Source: Korobacter sp963758505 (GTDB lineage: Bacteria > Acidobacteriota > Terriglobia > Terriglobales > Acidobacteriaceae). From it: a stretch of 64,000 nt of DNA. Where the stretch lies: NCBI GenBank assembly GCA_963758505.1, contig CAVWVJ010000004.1:1-64000 (forward strand). Reading direction: 5' to 3'. This document shows, in pieces, positions 53,652-62,100 of this stretch. The position numbers and the translations under genes were made by a program. Numbering within the stretch: the stretch's first letter is position 1; every line of letters begins with the position of its first letter. The notes under the pieces were generated by a model, which worked only from the letters and a program-made list of their open reading frames with translations, made no database searches and had not been told where the DNA came from.

Positions 53652-53695
53652 TGTCATCCAGAGGAGCGCAGCGACGTAGGGATCTGCGGTTTCTT
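53652..53695 (-). repeat. Dispersed repeat copy inside the 3' end of cydB
   Basis: TGTCATCC at 53652 followed by AGCGCAGCGACGTAGGGATCTGCGG is a diverged copy of the repeat at 13576-13627 and 60817-60841. The last residues of CydB and its stop codon are read from it. Confidence 0.55.
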
Positions 53696-54727
53696 CGGCT
53701 CCTCCAATCCAACTTTGCCTCCAAAAAAGCGGTAAAGGAAGATAAAGTAGCCCACCGCGAGAGCCATCCCGAAGCTCCACCAGATGAGGCCGACGCGCAT
53801 CGCATAGGCGCCCGTGGCGGCGTTGTAGATCGTGATGTCGCGCGCAGGATCTGAGCTCGAGGGCAACAGGCTGGGATAAAGCGCCGCTGCCGCCCCTCCC
53901 AGCATGAAGACGACATAAGCGCACGACGCGAGGAAGGCAGCGCGTTCGCGCTTGCTCCGTTCGAAGAACCACATCCCCACCAGGCTCACCGCAACCGCCA
54001 CCGGAAGGATGTAGGCGACCGGATGCTCCGAAAAGTTCTGCAGGGTACGCGGCCGAACCACCGCAGTGAGCGGAACTCCGAGAGCCGTGAGCACTACGAG
54101 TAGGGGAAGCAGACGACGGGCCAGCGTCCGGGCGCGCAGGTTGACTTCGCCCTCGGTTTTCAGCGCGACGTAATGGGCGCCATGCACCGTGAGGGCGACG
54201 AGCGCGAGCACGGCTGCCCCGCAGGTATACCAATCGAGGATGCCCGTGTTGGCGCCCGTCCGGAAGTTGGTCCAGAGCGGCTCGAAGAAGACGTACTGTT
54301 CATCCAGCGGCACGCCGCGCACGACGTTGGCAAGCGCAGCGCCGAAGAAGATAGCGAGAAGCGCGCTGGCGAAGGCAAAGAATCCGTCGAACAACGTACG
54401 CCAGACGTAGCTTTCGAGATGCATGCGGAACTCGATGCCTATGCCCCGCAGGATGAGCAGCCAGAGCACCGCGTTCAACGGCAGGTAGAAGCCGCTGAAG
54501 GCCGAGGCGTAGAGCAGAGGAAAGGCGAAGTAGAGTGTGCCTCCGGCAGCGATCAGCCAAACTTCGTTGCCGTCCCACACTGGGCCGATGGTCCGGACCA
54601 CCGTGCGCCGCTCCTCTTCCGTGTGCGCAATCACGAGGTACAAGGCGCCCGCGCCGAGATCGAAGCCATCGAGCACGACATATGCGACCAGCATCAGGGC
54701 GACGAGAATGAACCAGGTGGTTTCCAA
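53654..54727 (-). CDS. cydB: Cytochrome bd-type quinol oxidase subunit II
   Basis: The 357-residue membrane subunit partners CydA. YVVLDGFDLGAGAL, TIGPVWDGNEVWLIAAGG and LLILRGIGIEFRMH are the family blocks, with eight or nine membrane helices in all. The start codon is TTG at 54727, supported by AGGAGA at a good distance and by the conserved start ETTWFILVALMLVAYVVLDG; cydA ends nine bases before. The C-terminal tail (KPQIPTSLRSSG) is encoded by a dispersed intergenic repeat and is not part of the family. Confidence 0.95.
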   Translation of the reverse strand: METTWFILVALMLVAYVVLDGFDLGAGALYLVIAHTEEERRTVVRTIGPVWDGNEVWLIAAGGTLYFAFPLLYASAFSGFYLPLNAVLWLLILRGIGIEFRMHLESYVWRTLFDGFFAFASALLAIFFGAALANVVRGVPLDEQYVFFEPLWTNFRTGANTGILDWYTCGAAVLALVALTVHGAHYVALKTEGEVNLRARTLARRLLPLLVVLTALGVPLTAVVRPRTLQNFSEHPVAYILPVAVAVSLVGMWFFERSKRERAAFLASCAYVVFMLGGAAAALYPSLLPSSSDPARDITIYNAATGAYAMRVGLIWWSFGMALAVGYFIFLYRFFGGKVGLEEPKKPQIPTSLRSSG

Positions 54728-54736
54728 TCGCTTCTC

Positions 54737-56077
54737 CTAGGCGGTGATGAGCGTCGCGTGGGAGCCGGGGCCATGCACGATTTCGCGCTGGCAGAGAAAC
54801 AGGAACAGGATGGCGAGCACGGCATAAAGTCCCATGTAGCCGAGCAATGTAAACGTGCTGTTCCCGGCGTGGACGTTGGTGGAGTATCCCGCGCTGGTAC
54901 GCATCAGGCCATAGACAAGCCACGGCTGCCGTCCCAACTCTGCCGTCAGCCATCCCGCAGTGTTTGCGATGTACGGAAACGGCAGGCAGAGCATGAGAAT
55001 CCACAACATCCAGCGGCTCTGGAAGAGCCTGTGCCGCCACAGCAGCAAGGCGCTGACAACCATCACCGCAACGAAGATCGTACCGAGTCCCACCATGATG
55101 TGGTAGGCGAAATAAAGCAGGGGAATATTGGTAGGCCACTCGTCTTTCGGAAACGCATTCAGCCCTTTTACCTCGGCGGTGAAGGTGCCATAGATCAGGA
55201 AGCTGAGCACCTTGTTGGCGACGATCGGGTTATCGATGCGCCCGGATTCCTGGTCGGGCTGGCCGAGGATGACGATTGGCGCTCCTTTCTCGGTCTTGAA
55301 GAGTCCTTCCATCGCCGCGGTGGTGACCGGCTGCTGGCGCGCCATGTACTTGCCATGCAGGTCGCCGCTCGGAAAAATCTGCCACAACGACGCCAGCAGC
55401 CCGGCAATCACGCCGACCCGAACGAAAACCCGGGCGTGTTCCTCAAACTGTCGTGACAAGAGATAGTAGGCGCCGACCGCAGCCATGACGAAAGCCCCGG
55501 TGACCACCGCGCCGCTCATGTTGTGGACGTATTGAATCAGCGCCCACGGATTGGTCAGTAGCCCCCAGAAACTGGAGACACTGTAACCGCCATTGGGGAG
55601 CCGCACGTAAGCCACGGGATGCTGCATCCACGCGTCGGTAACGATGATGAAGAAGCCGGAGAGCCAGGAACCGAGAAATACCAGGAAGGCCGCCCACCAG
55701 TGTCCCCACTTGCTGAGTCGGCCCTCGCCAAAGAGAAAGAGTCCGAGAAACGCCGATTCCAGGAAAAACGAAAACGTCCCTTCCATGGCAAGCGGTTGGC
55801 CAATGACGCCGCCCGTGAGCCGCGAAAACTGTGCCCAGTTGGTGCCGAACTGAAATTCCATCGGGATGCCTGTGAGCACCCCGAGTGCGAAGTTGATGCC
55901 GAAAATCTTCGTCCAGAAGCGGGCGGCGTCGTTATAGATCTCTTTGCCGGTCCGCAGGGCAAGGCTTTTGAACACCACGATGAGCGGCGCCAGCCCCATC
56001 GTCAATTGCGGAAAAAGATAGTGGAAGGTAATGGTGAACGCGAAATGTATACGATGAAGAAACAGGGCGTCGTTCAT
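54737..56077 (-). CDS. cydA: Cytochrome bd-type quinol oxidase subunit I (short Q-loop)
   Basis: The 446-residue haem subunit oxidises quinol and reduces oxygen to water at the inner membrane. The b595 ligand His is in LHRIHFAFTITFHYLFPQ, GRQPWLVYGLMRT is the quinol-site motif and YVHNMSGAVVTGAFVM holds the b558 ligand region. The Q-loop is short, as in the cyanide-insensitive (CIO-like) group. The ATG at 56077 begins MNDALFLHRIHF. No cydDC or CydX gene is visible nearby. Confidence 0.95.
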   Translation of the reverse strand: MNDALFLHRIHFAFTITFHYLFPQLTMGLAPLIVVFKSLALRTGKEIYNDAARFWTKIFGINFALGVLTGIPMEFQFGTNWAQFSRLTGGVIGQPLAMEGTFSFFLESAFLGLFLFGEGRLSKWGHWWAAFLVFLGSWLSGFFIIVTDAWMQHPVAYVRLPNGGYSVSSFWGLLTNPWALIQYVHNMSGAVVTGAFVMAAVGAYYLLSRQFEEHARVFVRVGVIAGLLASLWQIFPSGDLHGKYMARQQPVTTAAMEGLFKTEKGAPIVILGQPDQESGRIDNPIVANKVLSFLIYGTFTAEVKGLNAFPKDEWPTNIPLLYFAYHIMVGLGTIFVAVMVVSALLLWRHRLFQSRWMLWILMLCLPFPYIANTAGWLTAELGRQPWLVYGLMRTSAGYSTNVHAGNSTFTLLGYMGLYAVLAILFLFLCQREIVHGPGSHATLITA

Positions 56078-56213
56078 TGGTCCACGCGTGGAGTTGGATG
56101 ATAGGCCCACGGAAGGGATGGCCGGTAACTTATTTTCGGGATCTCTCCCAGCGCAAAAGTCCACTCCCGTCCCCGGTGACCACGAGCCGCCGGTTCCGGG
56201 TTATCCTGAGAAT

Positions 56214-56786
56214 ATGGCCGCACTGATTGACGCGATTAACGTAAAGCGAAAGATGTTTTTCGAGTTTGAAAATACGCCTTACCACTGCCTGGAAGCCGAG
56301 GTTTCCACCCCTACGGCGCGCGGGGCGCAAACCCTCGTCCGCCTGAAGATGAGGAACCTGCTCACCCGCGCCGTCTTCGACAAGACCTTCAAGGCCAGCG
56401 ATAAGTTCAAGGAGCCGGATCTCGAAATCGTGCCTGCGTCGTTCCTCTATCGCGACGCCGATGGTTCCTACTTCATGGACCAGGAGAGCTTCGAGACCCA
56501 TACCCTCACGGAAGACACGATCGGCGACGCACAAGACTTCTTGATCGAAGGTCTGATCGTCCAGTTGAGCAAGTACAACGGCAACCCGATCGGCATGGAG
56601 CTGCCGACGTTCGTCGAATTGGCGGTGAAGTACACCGAACCCGGCGCCCGCGACTCCGGGGCTGGCAGCGTAACAAAAGCAGCGACCCTCGAGACCGGCG
56701 TCGAGATCCGCGTGCCCCTGTTTATTAAGGAAGGCGAGCGCGTAAAGGTCTCGACCGAGACGCGCGAATTTGCCGGGCGCGCCTGA
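56214..56786 (+). CDS. yeiP: Elongation factor P-like protein (YeiP/EfpL type)
   Basis: The 190-residue three-domain protein helps ribosomes past poly-proline stretches. Domain I has EVSTPTARGAQTLVRLKMRN, where the PTARGA loop matches the EF-P paralogue YeiP/EfpL rather than PGKGxAF of standard EF-P; thus the Lys that is modified in EF-P is replaced by the Arg-Gly loop. The C-terminal KAATLETGVEIRVPLFIKEG is the family's third-domain signature. The ATG at 56214 begins MAALIDAINVKRKM. It is divergent from cydA. Whether the genome has another, standard efp cannot be seen here. Confidence 0.85.
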   Translation: MAALIDAINVKRKMFFEFENTPYHCLEAEVSTPTARGAQTLVRLKMRNLLTRAVFDKTFKASDKFKEPDLEIVPASFLYRDADGSYFMDQESFETHTLTEDTIGDAQDFLIEGLIVQLSKYNGNPIGMELPTFVELAVKYTEPGARDSGAGSVTKAATLETGVEIRVPLFIKEGERVKVSTETREFAGRA

Positions 56787-56877
56787 ACGCCCTCAGCCCG
56801 GAATTCGCGGAACCTTCGGCACCGCGGGAGCGTACTAATCCCTAGCAGCGGTGTCGAATATCGTTTCCGAGGGTCGA

Positions 56878-57720
56878 ATGGGCGTGCATCGGGTTTCGCG
56901 GCTCGCGTTGGTTGCTCTTGTTTTTGCATCTCTCAGCATTGCACCTCTTCTCCAGGCACAATCGGCATCGGCGGGCGTCGCCGGGAAGTGGGTTGGCGTC
57001 ATGGATATCGTTGCTCCGGACGGAGCCGTCGACCCCGGCAACGCTTACTTCTCTTTCACCCAAAATGGAGACCATGTGGCCGGCGGCGCTGGAGACAGCG
57101 CTACCCACCTCAGCCCGGTATCGGGCGGAATTGTAACCGGAAGCGCGTTGTCTTTCGACGTGGTAGTGAATCCGCAACTCACGGTGAAATTCACTCTCAC
57201 TCGCGAGGGCGACCATCTCAAGGGAAGCGCTACCGGTCTGCCCTCCGATGCCGGATCGAAGATCGTGGTGGATGTGGCGCGCGCGGATGACGCCTGGCAC
57301 GGAGCCGCTGCGGTCGCGCACGCTCCCGACCGTTTGTTCGAGAACGTGGCCGAGCAGGACCGCCGCTTATTCGACGCCTACAACACCTGCGACTTGGCGA
57401 CCATGGGCGCAATGGTCTCGGACGATCTCGAGTTCTATCACGACAAAACCGGCTTGGCGGTCGGCAAAGCGGTGTTTCTCGAGAGCATCAAGAACAACAT
57501 TTGCGGGAAGGTGCACCGCACCCTGACCCCGGGAACGCTCGAAGTTCACCGGCTGAACCACTATGGCGCCGTCGAGATCGGAAGCCATCGCTTCGATCAT
57601 CCCGGCCACGAAGACCAGGGCGTCGGCGAGGCAAAGTTCGTAACCATCTGGCAATTCAAAGACGGCACGTGGAAGGTCACCCGCGTCATCAGCTACGATC
57701 ACGCGCCTGCGAAACAGTAG
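56878..57720 (+). CDS. Exported protein with an NTF2/DUF4440-like domain
   Basis: The 280-residue protein has a signal peptide (RLALVALVFASLSIAPLLQA). The first half is a beta-rich lipocalin-like region (GKWVGVMDIVAPDG, YFSFTQNGDHVAGGAGDS). The second half is NTF2-like: EQDRRLFDAYNTCDLATMGA, VSDDLEFYHDKTGL and FVTIWQFKDGTWKVTRVISY. Periplasmic. DUF4440 domains bind small ligands or act as simple enzymes, but this one cannot be assigned. GAGGGT precedes the ATG at 56878. Confidence 0.85.
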   Translation: MGVHRVSRLALVALVFASLSIAPLLQAQSASAGVAGKWVGVMDIVAPDGAVDPGNAYFSFTQNGDHVAGGAGDSATHLSPVSGGIVTGSALSFDVVVNPQLTVKFTLTREGDHLKGSATGLPSDAGSKIVVDVARADDAWHGAAAVAHAPDRLFENVAEQDRRLFDAYNTCDLATMGAMVSDDLEFYHDKTGLAVGKAVFLESIKNNICGKVHRTLTPGTLEVHRLNHYGAVEIGSHRFDHPGHEDQGVGEAKFVTIWQFKDGTWKVTRVISYDHAPAKQ

Positions 57721-57883
57721 CCGCACGTTTCAAGCCGCGCATTTCTTCGGCTTCGATTTCGTTGCCATGCATCCAAAGATGCGCGGCTGAACCCGGTTGT
57801 TGGCGCTAGGCGTTGAATCCTGGCCGCAAGAAAAGGCGAGGCGAAGTCCGCGGGTCCGAGAAGTCTGCATCCTTCGGGGCGAT

Positions 57884-60124
57884 TTACGACGGAGCGAGAC
57901 CCACAAGTCGCCGGAACTCCGGCTCATCGCGCAGGCAATCGAGGTCGGAATCGTTCGCCGCCCACGTAGGATTGCCGTAGCCATTTTCAAAAGCCTTCTT
58001 GAGCGCCTCGAGCGCTTCCGGCTTTCTGCTGAGTACGCCGTAAGTGCAAGCGGCATTGTAGAGCGTGTTGGGATCCTGCGGCCGAAGGGCGACCGCAGTT
58101 CGCAGGTGGGTGATCGCATCATCCACGTCCTGCCCGGTGCGCGCCAGCGTCGAAGCCAGCAGGATGCGGGCTCGCACGTCTTCCGGGACATGCTCCAGCT
58201 GCTGCCTTAGGACCTCGATCATACGCAGATCCAGCTCGAACGCTTCCTTCTTCCGTCCCAGCTTGTTCAGCGCATTTGTGTAAGGAATGTACGTGTTGTA
58301 GTCATCGCCATTCGTTTCCAGGGCGCGGGCCGTAAGAGCCGCCGCTTCCTCGAAACGCCCGGCGGCGAAATAGGCCCGTCCCAGGATGTTCCAGGAGCCT
58401 TCGCAATCAGGCTTCCGCTCGATGGCGCGCTGCGCGAGCAGTGCTGCCTCTTCGTATTTCTTCTGCGCGTAACAGATGCGAGCCCGCGAGATGAGCACCT
58501 CGGGAAGGTCGGGCGCCAGTGCAGTCGCCCGGTCGCAGGCGGCAAGGCCCCGCTCGATCCACTTCTGGTTCTGCTCCCGCAGCTCGAAGATCAGCCCGCA
58601 GAGGTGCGCGATGCCGGCATACGCCAGCCCGAAACTTGTGTCGAGTTGAATCGCCTGCTCGAACATCTGCAAGGCGTAATCCATGTTCTCGCGGCGGGTA
58701 TAGCTCTTTCCGCGAAGATAGAAATCATAGGCCTGCGGACTTTCCGTCGGCTTGCGCGCGATCGTCTTTTCTTCCTGCGGCGTCAGCGTTATGCGAAGCG
58801 CCTGCGCGATACTGCGCGCGATTTCCTCCTGGATGGCGAAGACGTCTTCCAGTTGCCGGTCGTAGCGCTCCGCCCATACCGAGTGGCGGGTGGAAGCCTC
58901 CACCAGTTGTGCGGTAATGCGCACCCGGTTGCCGGCGCGGCGAATCGATCCTTCGAGCACGAAGGCAGCTCCCAGTTTCTGCGCCACCTGCTGCACCGTC
59001 ACCGGTTTATCGCGGAAGGCAAGCATTTCGGAACGCGGAAAAATCTCCAGCTGCGCAATTTTCGAAAGCTCGGTCACCACATCTTCCGTGATTCCATCGC
59101 GAAAATATTCGTCCTCTTTCGAACCGCTCTGGTTCTCGAAATAAAGCACGGCCACCGACTTCTGGTGCGTGGCGGCGGGGGCTGCCGCTGCCGCTGCGGT
59201 CTTTCCCGCCGAAGACTGGCGGCCGGATTCTATGTCGCGCTTCAGCCGCTTCAGGTCGGCACGCAACTCGGCAGCCGTCTGGCAGCGCAGGTCGCGGTCC
59301 TTCTCCATCGTCTTGCTCAGGATGGTCTCGAAGGCCAGCGGCAGCCGCGGATTGATCTCGTTCGCCGCCGGTGGCGTGCTGTGCAGGATGCCGTCGAAAA
59401 TCACCGCCGAGGTGGAACCGGAAAAGGGAATCGCCCCGGTCGCCATTTCGTAAAGTACGACCCCGAGCGAAAACAAATCGGAACGCGCATCCAGCTCCTC
59501 GCCGCGCGCCTGTTCGGGAGACATGTAGGCCACCGTCCCCAGCGAGCTACCCGGACTGGTGAGCTGTTCATCGGCAACCGCGGGCGCCCCCAGCGTGGCG
59601 CCGATGGTCTCGGCTCCCGCCGAAGTCCCGAGCGCCCGGCTGACCTTCGCCAGTCCGAAATCGAGGATCTTCGCCTGTCCCCGTTCGACCAGAAAGATGT
59701 TGGCGGGCTTGATGTCGCGATGCACGATGCCCTTCGCATGGGCCGCGTCGAGGCCATTCGTAATCTGAATGCCCAGCTCCAGCAGCTCCGAGATCTCGAT
59801 CGGCTTCCCCACGATGCGGTGCTTGAGGGTCTCTCCTTCGAGCAGCTCCATCGCGATAAAGGGCCTGCTTTCAAATTCGCCGATGTCGTAAATCGTGCAG
59901 ATATTCGGATGGTTCAGCGCCGACGCCGAACGCGCTTCGCGTCGAAATCGCTCGATCGCCTGCGGGTCGTGCGAGATGTCGTCAGGCAGAAACTTCAGCG
60001 CAACGCTGCGGCCAAGACGCGAGTCCGTGGCCTTGTACACCACGCCCATCCCGCCTCCCCCAAGTTTGTCGACGACGGAATAATGCGAGATGGTTCGGCC
60101 GAGCATTGCGGAAGTACTTGCCAT
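57884..60124 (-). CDS. Serine/threonine protein kinase with TolB-like domain and TPRs
   Basis: The 746-residue protein has an N-terminal Hanks-type kinase domain: LGGGGMGVVYKATD, the ATP-site Lys in VALKFLPDD, HRDIKPANIFL and ILDFGLAK. After an Ala-rich linker comes a TolB-like/FlgO-like domain (SVAVLYFENQSGSKEDEYFR, then LEGSIRRAGNRVRITAQLVE), and TPR repeats fill the C-terminal 250 residues. No membrane helix is seen, so it is cytoplasmic. The start ATG at 60124 is chosen; in-frame ATGs nearby are alternatives. Its output half is closely similar to that of the winged-helix protein at 1754-3652. Confidence 0.93.
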   Translation of the reverse strand: MASTSAMLGRTISHYSVVDKLGGGGMGVVYKATDSRLGRSVALKFLPDDISHDPQAIERFRREARSASALNHPNICTIYDIGEFESRPFIAMELLEGETLKHRIVGKPIEISELLELGIQITNGLDAAHAKGIVHRDIKPANIFLVERGQAKILDFGLAKVSRALGTSAGAETIGATLGAPAVADEQLTSPGSSLGTVAYMSPEQARGEELDARSDLFSLGVVLYEMATGAIPFSGSTSAVIFDGILHSTPPAANEINPRLPLAFETILSKTMEKDRDLRCQTAAELRADLKRLKRDIESGRQSSAGKTAAAAAAPAATHQKSVAVLYFENQSGSKEDEYFRDGITEDVVTELSKIAQLEIFPRSEMLAFRDKPVTVQQVAQKLGAAFVLEGSIRRAGNRVRITAQLVEASTRHSVWAERYDRQLEDVFAIQEEIARSIAQALRITLTPQEEKTIARKPTESPQAYDFYLRGKSYTRRENMDYALQMFEQAIQLDTSFGLAYAGIAHLCGLIFELREQNQKWIERGLAACDRATALAPDLPEVLISRARICYAQKKYEEAALLAQRAIERKPDCEGSWNILGRAYFAAGRFEEAAALTARALETNGDDYNTYIPYTNALNKLGRKKEAFELDLRMIEVLRQQLEHVPEDVRARILLASTLARTGQDVDDAITHLRTAVALRPQDPNTLYNAACTYGVLSRKPEALEALKKAFENGYGNPTWAANDSDLDCLRDEPEFRRLVGLAPS

Positions 60125-60219
60125 AGGGCCATGGATCATACCTTTGTTGCCGCCGGGAGGCAATGGGCAGGCAGACGGCCCGTGCAGTCTCCGCCCGACG
60201 CATCTCGCCTCACCCGCGC

Positions 60220-60729
60220 TTAGATCGGTTCTGCATTCGTCTTCTGGGCGTCGCCCTCATTGCTCGGAGCCCCGTCGAGCGGCTTGCCAGGCTCATACGC
60301 GAACTTCCGGTACTTCGAGCCGACTTTGCGAATCGTGTCGTGCCAGCCGTTGTCCCAGCTCACGTGGACCTCGCCGTTCACGTACGCCCACGTGCCGTGC
60401 CCGCCGGACTCGACATTGTTGGTCGCCTCGCCATTCTCCTGCAAGTCGAAAATGTAGGTATGCCCCTGCCCGTCGCCCACCGTCCACTTGCCGACGAAGT
60501 GATGCCGTCCCGGCAGATCGATGCGACTCGCACTCTTGGCGCCCGGCGAGGACTTGAACTCGATCTGCCGGATGTCCGCCAGAGAAAAGGTCTGCTGCCG
60601 CCCGTCTTTGAAGGTGATCACGATCGAGTCGGCATTGTCTTCCGCCGCCGCCCGCGCCACTCCCGCCACGCTCCCAACCGCCAGCCACAACAGCCCGGCC
60701 GCCACCCATCCTCGATATCCCTTGACCAT
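60220..60729 (-). CDS. Small secreted protein, unknown function
   Basis: The 169-residue protein has a signal peptide (GLLWLAVGSVAGVARAAA) and a beta-rich body. SIVITFKDGRQQTFSLADIR looks like a nucleotide-free YceI-free beta hairpin, and a second block reads GKWTVGDGQGHTYIFDLQEN then GHGTWAYVNGEVHVSWDNGW, like small lipocalin-like or PepSY-free sensors. Family not recognised. It lies 95 bases upstream of the kinase gene on the same strand, so they may be co-transcribed. Confidence 0.7.
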   Translation of the reverse strand: MVKGYRGWVAAGLLWLAVGSVAGVARAAAEDNADSIVITFKDGRQQTFSLADIRQIEFKSSPGAKSASRIDLPGRHHFVGKWTVGDGQGHTYIFDLQENGEATNNVESGGHGTWAYVNGEVHVSWDNGWHDTIRKVGSKYRKFAYEPGKPLDGAPSNEGDAQKTNAEPI

Positions 60730-60816
60730 TACCTTCCTCCGCAGACAGCCTTAGACACTACCACTTGGCAGGGGAACGGGAAAGAGAAGGGAATCGCTCG
60801 GCGTGACTTAACAATC

Positions 60817-60841
60817 GTCATCCTAAGCGAAGGATCTTGCG
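60817..60841 (+). repeat. Dispersed repeat copy, GTCATCCTAAGCGAAGGATC type
   Basis: This is the reverse-sense copy of the element at 13576-13627. It directly precedes the 46-base hairpin repeats. Confidence 0.6.
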
Positions 60842-60863
60842 TTGAATTCTTGGGGTGCTTGGG

Positions 60864-60991
60864 GTGCCCCATTTCTCGCGTTTTTTGCGAGAAGTGGGAA
60901 ATTCTTGGGGTGCCCCATTTCTCGCGCCTTTTGCGAGAAGTGGGGAATTCTTGGGGTGCCCCATTTCTCGCGTTTTTTGCGAGAAGTGGGA
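60864..60991. repeat. Three tandem 46-base REP hairpin units
   Basis: Units start at 60864, 60910 and 60956, each GTGCCCC-ATTTCTCGCG followed by a T-rich loop and GCGAGAAGTGGG. The core TTCTCGC/GCGAGAA stem is flanked by CCCCA/TGGGG pairing, so each folds into a long hairpin. The same unit recurs around the RAYT gene further on. The array abuts the start region of the reductase gene. Confidence 0.9.
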
Positions 60992-61004
60992 AATCCGCTA
61001 TAGT
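60977..61004 (+). promoter_or_regulatory. Candidate promoter using repeat sequence as -35
   Basis: TTGCGA (60977-60982, inside the third REP hairpin) and TATAGT (60999-61004) are separated by 16 bases and lie 23 bases before the reductase ATG. Four of six -35 bases and five of six -10 bases match sigma-70 consensus. Confidence 0.35.
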
Positions 61005-61026
61005 CTTTCCCGCAACGGAGACGACG

Positions 61027-61551
61027 ATGAAAGCTTCTGTGTTTTGCGCCGCCAGCCTGGACGGCTTTATCGCCCGGGCCGACGATTCCCTCGATTGGCT
61101 CGACCCGTTCACCGAGCCCCATGGCTATGACGAGTTCATCGCCACCGTCGACGCCATCGTCATCGGCCGCCGCACCTTCGACATCGTCCTCGGCTTCGGC
61201 GGCTGGTTCTATACCAAGCCCGTCTTCGTGCTCAGCTCGACGCTCAAAACCTTGCGCGTCCCCGAAGGCGCCGCCTGCGAGCTCCTCTCCGGCGCCCCGC
61301 AGGCGATCGTTGAAAAGCTCGAGGCCCGTGGCTTCCACCACCTCTACGTCGATGGCGGCATCGTCATCCAGCAATTCCTCCATGCCGGCCTCATCGACCG
61401 CATGACCATCACCCGCATCCCCACCCTCCTCGGCTCAGGCATCCCTCTCTTCGGCCCGCTGGAGCGCGAGGTCCGCCTCAAACACATCACGACCCGATCC
61501 TTTCCCAGTGGCATGGTGCAGAGCGAGTACGAGGTCGCGATGGGCAGCTAG
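61027..61551 (+). CDS. Dihydrofolate-reductase-fold protein (RibD C-terminal type)
   Basis: The 174-residue protein starts KASVFCAASLDGFIARADDS, typical of the RibD_C/YyaP group. DAIVIGRRTFDIVLGF binds the nucleotide, and HHLYVDGGIVIQQFLHAGLI and GSGIPLFGPL follow as in the family. It probably reduces a pterin- or pyrimidine-like compound with NADPH; true folate reductase is a poorer match. The ATG at 61027 has CGGAG before it. The gene is boxed in by REP arrays on both sides. Confidence 0.88.
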   Translation: MKASVFCAASLDGFIARADDSLDWLDPFTEPHGYDEFIATVDAIVIGRRTFDIVLGFGGWFYTKPVFVLSSTLKTLRVPEGAACELLSGAPQAIVEKLEARGFHHLYVDGGIVIQQFLHAGLIDRMTITRIPTLLGSGIPLFGPLEREVRLKHITTRSFPSGMVQSEYEVAMGS

Positions 61552-61575
61552 CCCACATCTACTTCCACCGCTTGG

Positions 61576-62100
61576 GTGCCCCATTTCTCGCCGGGTGCCG
61601 GGTGCCCCATTTCTCGCGCTTTTTGCGAGAAGTGGGCAAGTGGATCTCCGAACCCACGAACCATCCGCCGGTGCCCCATCTCTCGCCGTGTCCGAGACAG
61701 GGGTATGTCTAAGTCTTCCAGAAGGGTTGAGCTAGATCCCGATTCCAGGGGTGCCCCATTTCTCGCGCTTTTTGCGAGAAGTGGGGAAGTGGATCTCCGA
61801 ACCCACGAACCATCCGCCGAGTGCTCCATCTCTCGCCATGTCCAAGACATGGGTATGTCTAAGTCTTCCAGAAGGGGTGAGCTAGATCCCGATTCCAGGG
61901 GTGCCCCATTTCTCGCGCTTTTTGCGAGAAGTGGGGAAGTGGATCTCCGAACCCACGAACCTCGATCCGCCGTGCCCCATCTCTCGCCATGTCCAAGACA
62001 TGGGTATGTCTAAGTCTTCCAGAAGGGGTGAGCTAGATCCCGATTCAAGGGTGCCCCATTTCTCGCGCCTTTTGCGAGAAGTGGGGAAGTGGATCTCCGA
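61576..62100. repeat. Tandem 150-base REP array
   Basis: Nearly identical units start at 61602, 61751 and 61901, with a fourth partial one at 62051 (steps of 149, 150 and 150). Each holds a strong hairpin (TTCTCGCGCTTTTTGCGAGAA), then the string GTGGATCTCCGAACCCACGA, a half-site (GTGCCCCATCTCTCGCC) and a small palindrome CATGTC-CAA-GACATG. A leading half-site is at 61576. The RAYT gene reads out of the last unit. Confidence 0.92.

Noticed and set aside
58604..60223. A 539-codon open frame opposite the kinase gene
   Set aside because: Antisense shadow of a gene with full kinase and TPR motifs.
61576..62013. A 145-residue open frame with internal repeats (DLRTHEP and APFLALFARSGE strings)
   Set aside because: It is the translation of the 150-base REP array; all its repeats follow the DNA repeats, and no start or domain supports it.
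61602..62100. CRISPR array
   Set aside because: The 150-base units are identical along their whole length, with no variable spacers, and no cas gene is near.
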